A stretch of 6,964 nucleotides of DNA from Bacteroidia bacterium. Its GTDB lineage: Bacteria; Bacteroidota; Bacteroidia; Bacteroidales; UBA12481. A program made the position numbers and the translations under genes. Positions within the stretch are counted from its first letter, which is position 1. Each line of letters begins with the position of its first letter. The notes under the pieces were generated by a model that saw only the letters and a program-made list of their open reading frames with translations, was not told where the DNA came from and made no database searches. The stretch covers positions 1 to 6,964 of the forward strand of contig JAPLDV010000523.1 of NCBI GenBank assembly GCA_026391235.1. The letters are read 5' to 3'. Of the stretch, positions 5,249 through 6,964 are shown in pieces.

Positions 5249-6964
5249 CTATTCGATTACAAAGCTAACCGGCGCATAGGCCTTCAGCTCGAACTTCAAT
5301 TGCCCGTCACGTATCCTTAGCAACTTTCCTGCCTTCTCCCCCCGCAGACTGACCGGCTGGGCTTTCGTTGCCTTAAAACCGGCGGGCAGTGTCAGGACCA
5401 CCTCGCCCGACTGGCCCGACTGTTCCCAAACCCTTACCAGCGTACCGGGAATACCCTGGTCAGCGTCCGGATTCGGGCAGAAGGCCGTTATCCGGATACC
5501 TTTGCGAGAGAGAGAGATTCCGGTTGCTTTAACTGGCAGGCTCCCGGCGGTACCGTTGGCATATCCGGTAAGGAAATCCTGCCGTAGTTCCCAGCCCGGG
5601 GTGAACAGGGCCTCCTCTTCCGAGGCTCCGGTGGCAATCGGCCAAAGTCTGACTGAAGCGCTCCATGACCCATCGATCCAGAGCGGGTAATTGGTGTTCC
5701 ACTGATTGTTGTACAGGTTGGCGAACAATTCAGCCTTGCGGGGAACATAATCTTTGGTGTATTTCCATAATCCCGGTTCCCCGAGGCTCCAGAGCGGCAG
5801 ATCGGACGAGGCAACACCCATTCCGTTACCGGTGGCTCCGTTTCTGACCGAAATTCCATAATCTGTGGAGAACAGCTGATGGTTCGATCCGGCTACCAGT
5901 TCATTCTCCGGACTGAACGGAGCACTCACGTGGCTCACCCGGAAGGCCGGGTTATCTATGGCCAGCGGAAAGCAGAGCCATCCTCCCTCAGGAATCAGTT
6001 CTGGAGTTTTGCCGGTCACACACCAGGTAATCTCCACATAGGGTTGTTCATTCGGAAAGAAGAAATTCAGGGTGTAACTCTCTGCCAGTCCCCAAGTATT
6101 GTTTGTATTCAGGCTGGCCCGGTCGCCCGTGGCTTTTCGGGTGATCTGCAGCGACCATCCCTCCGGCGAAATCATGGCATATGGCAGGGTGGAATCGAGC
6201 CGCGGCTTATTGAAATCATAATAAGGGAAGCCATACCAGTCATAATAGACCTGGCAGTAAGCATTCATAAATCCATCCACCTCCTTCTTTGAAAACCGCT
6301 CATGCATGAATTGCCCCAGGGCATGGGTGTTGGTGGCGGCCAGCTCGCGGCCGTCGGCCAGGCTGACCAGCGAGGCGATGCCTCCCCGTTTGATATCGAA
6401 TTTCACCCGGAAATACCGGGTTTCAATACTCTCTCCTTCCAGGGATGCTGTCATGGCCGGAGTGCCGGCAACCGGAACATAGGTGCGGTAGCCGCCAGCC
6501 GGAATTTCGGTGGCCCGGAAAGAAAAGGATTGGCCGGATTGTTCAACAGGCAGCGTATTCCCTGTTTCCAGGTCTTTCACTGCCGAAGTAACCGGGGCTC
6601 CGGACAGGTTGTCAACGGTCACGATCCCGCTTCGCTTCCAAGGCAGGGGATTGAATATCACTATGCGTGGGCCATTGGTATTTATGGATTTTGCGAGACC
6701 GTTCATGCGTTCCGAAATTCCCTCCCTGGATATCTTCATGGCTTTGCGGGCATAATCGGCATGCCATTCGAAGGTGCCCAGCAGGCTGTCGTACCTGCCG
6801 GCCGCCAGTTCCTTCTTCCAGGTCGCATGGTCGGGGGTACCAAACATGGGTCCGGCAATCCCCCAGGTATGCTCCGAAAACAGGCTGCCCTGTTCGTAGG
6901 CTGCTGACAGCTGTATAGACAGATAATTATCTGCCTGTAGAGACGCATAATTATGCGTCTCTAC
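5249..6964 (-). CDS. GH38-type glycosidase (alpha-mannosidase-like), C-terminal 571 residues, 5' end beyond the window
   Basis: The frame is open from the window edge to TAG at 5251-5249. An internal ATG at 6847 is not the real start, because typical family sequence precedes it: LSAAYEQGSLFSEHTWGIAG. The histidine in SEHTWG (codon 6871-6869) may correspond to the late zinc ligand of GH38 enzymes. Next come GTPDHATWKKELAAGRYDSL and EWHADYARKAM (helical linker), then the GH38 C-terminal beta-domains: RIVIFNPLPWKRSGIVTV, PAGGYRTYVPV, YFRVKFDIKRGGIASLVS, YVEITWCVTGKTPELIPEGG, and the terminal sandwich ending in YAPVSFVIE. The N-terminal catalytic barrel with the nucleophile is outside the window, so activity and linkage specificity cannot be judged. 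A divergent GH38-related family of unknown substrate is also possible. The first 16 codons visible come from two palindromes, so the gene may carry an in-frame repeat insertion or be broken upstream. It is the most upstream gene seen of the operon. Confidence 0.75.
   Translation of the reverse strand, partial: VETHNYASLQADNYLSIQLSAAYEQGSLFSEHTWGIAGPMFGTPDHATWKKELAAGRYDSLLGTFEWHADYARKAMKISREGISERMNGLAKSINTNGPRIVIFNPLPWKRSGIVTVDNLSGAPVTSAVKDLETGNTLPVEQSGQSFSFRATEIPAGGYRTYVPVAGTPAMTASLEGESIETRYFRVKFDIKRGGIASLVSLADGRELAATNTHALGQFMHERFSKKEVDGFMNAYCQVYYDWYGFPYYDFNKPRLDSTLPYAMISPEGWSLQITRKATGDRASLNTNNTWGLAESYTLNFFFPNEQPYVEITWCVTGKTPELIPEGGWLCFPLAIDNPAFRVSHVSAPFSPENELVAGSNHQLFSTDYGISVRNGATGNGMGVASSDLPLWSLGEPGLWKYTKDYVPRKAELFANLYNNQWNTNYPLWIDGSWSASVRLWPIATGASEEEALFTPGWELRQDFLTGYANGTAGSLPVKATGISLSRKGIRITAFCPNPDADQGIPGTLVRVWEQSGQSGEVVLTLPAGFKATKAQPVSLRGEKAGKLLRIRDGQLKFELKAYAPVSFVIE
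6917..6936. repeat. 20-bp near-perfect palindrome, AATT centre
   Basis: The + strand reads AGACAGATAATTATCTGCCT. Nine of ten base pairs match, with one G-T type mismatch (6919/6934). The inner 14 bases, CAGATAATTATCTG, are perfect. It directly abuts the larger palindrome at 6937-6964 and shares its ATAATTAT core. On the minus strand it lies in the open frame of the GH38-type gene. Confidence 0.85.
6937..6964. repeat. 28-bp perfect palindrome at the window edge, candidate dispersed repeat
   Basis: The arm GTAGAGACGCAT is followed by AATT and the exact reverse complement of the arm, giving 28 self-complementary bases that end precisely at the last base of the window. Palindromes beginning GTAGAGACGC are known to me as dispersed repeats in Bacteroidota and cyanobacterial genomes, of the REP or small palindromic-element kind. 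Only one copy is visible here, so dispersal is not shown. Of the three minus-strand frames across it, only the one matching the GH38-type gene lacks a stop. Confidence 0.85.

Noticed and set aside
5235..5254. Imperfect palindrome around the GH38-type stop with CCGGCCGG core, as a possible terminator
   Set aside because: The stem is short with mismatches, and what follows in the direction of transcription is an A-run rather than a T-run. The next gene starts 39 bp on, so termination is unlikely.
5506..5517. GA dinucleotide run
   Set aside because: It is only 12 bases and encodes ordinary residues (SLSRK region) of the GH38-type C-terminal domain; no sign of phase variation.
5879..6907. Long plus-strand open frames opposite the GH38-type gene (5879-6292, 6302-6907)
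   Set aside because: They show no domain-like sequence, signal or neighbour logic, and the minus-strand frame has clear GH38-type motifs throughout.

Overview
The window looks like a glycan-degradation locus from a member of the Bacteroidota (Bacteroidales-like). The grounds are a run of exported sugar-active enzymes, twin-arginine signals of the RRxFxRN/K type followed by lipobox-like cysteines, A/T-rich leaders mostly without strong Shine-Dalgarno sites, and an intermediate GC content. This placement is inferred from style, not from a marker gene. All supported genes lie on the minus strand, so transcription runs from high to low coordinates and the genes are tightly packed like an operon.

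In transcription order: (1) 6964-5249, the C-terminal 571 residues of a GH38-type (alpha-mannosidase-like) glycosidase. Its frame is open through the window edge and across two abutting palindromes at 6937-6964 and 6917-6936. (2) 5209-3917, an exported Gfo/Idh/MocA oxidoreductase. (3) 3906-3016, an exported xylose-isomerase-like TIM-barrel protein of the sugar phosphate isomerase/epimerase family. (4) 3019-2414, a heavily damaged gene remnant. Its head looks like a second Tat-exported oxidoreductase and its tail looks like the C-terminal domain of a GH2 glycosidase. (5) 2392-323, an intact secreted protein of 689 residues, probably a six-hairpin (alpha/alpha)6 glycosidase of the GH65/GH95 kind. 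(6) 228-1, the start of a five-bladed-propeller glycosidase (GH43/GH32-like) with an in-frame TAG just after its signal peptide.

Working together, the products would act in the periplasm or at the cell surface. The glycosidases would trim a complex glycan or glycoside, while the oxidoreductase and isomerase-like pair could attack sugars by oxidation and elimination or epimerisation, as in 3-keto-glycoside pathways. That substrate route is inference. No transporter, regulator, RNA gene, CRISPR array or transposase is visible.

The most notable theme is decay and rearrangement inside an otherwise coherent operon: a nonsense codon in one gene, a remnant with at least four lesions, and a repeat element reading in-frame through a third gene. 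No stretch longer than 300 bases is without a gene or remnant.
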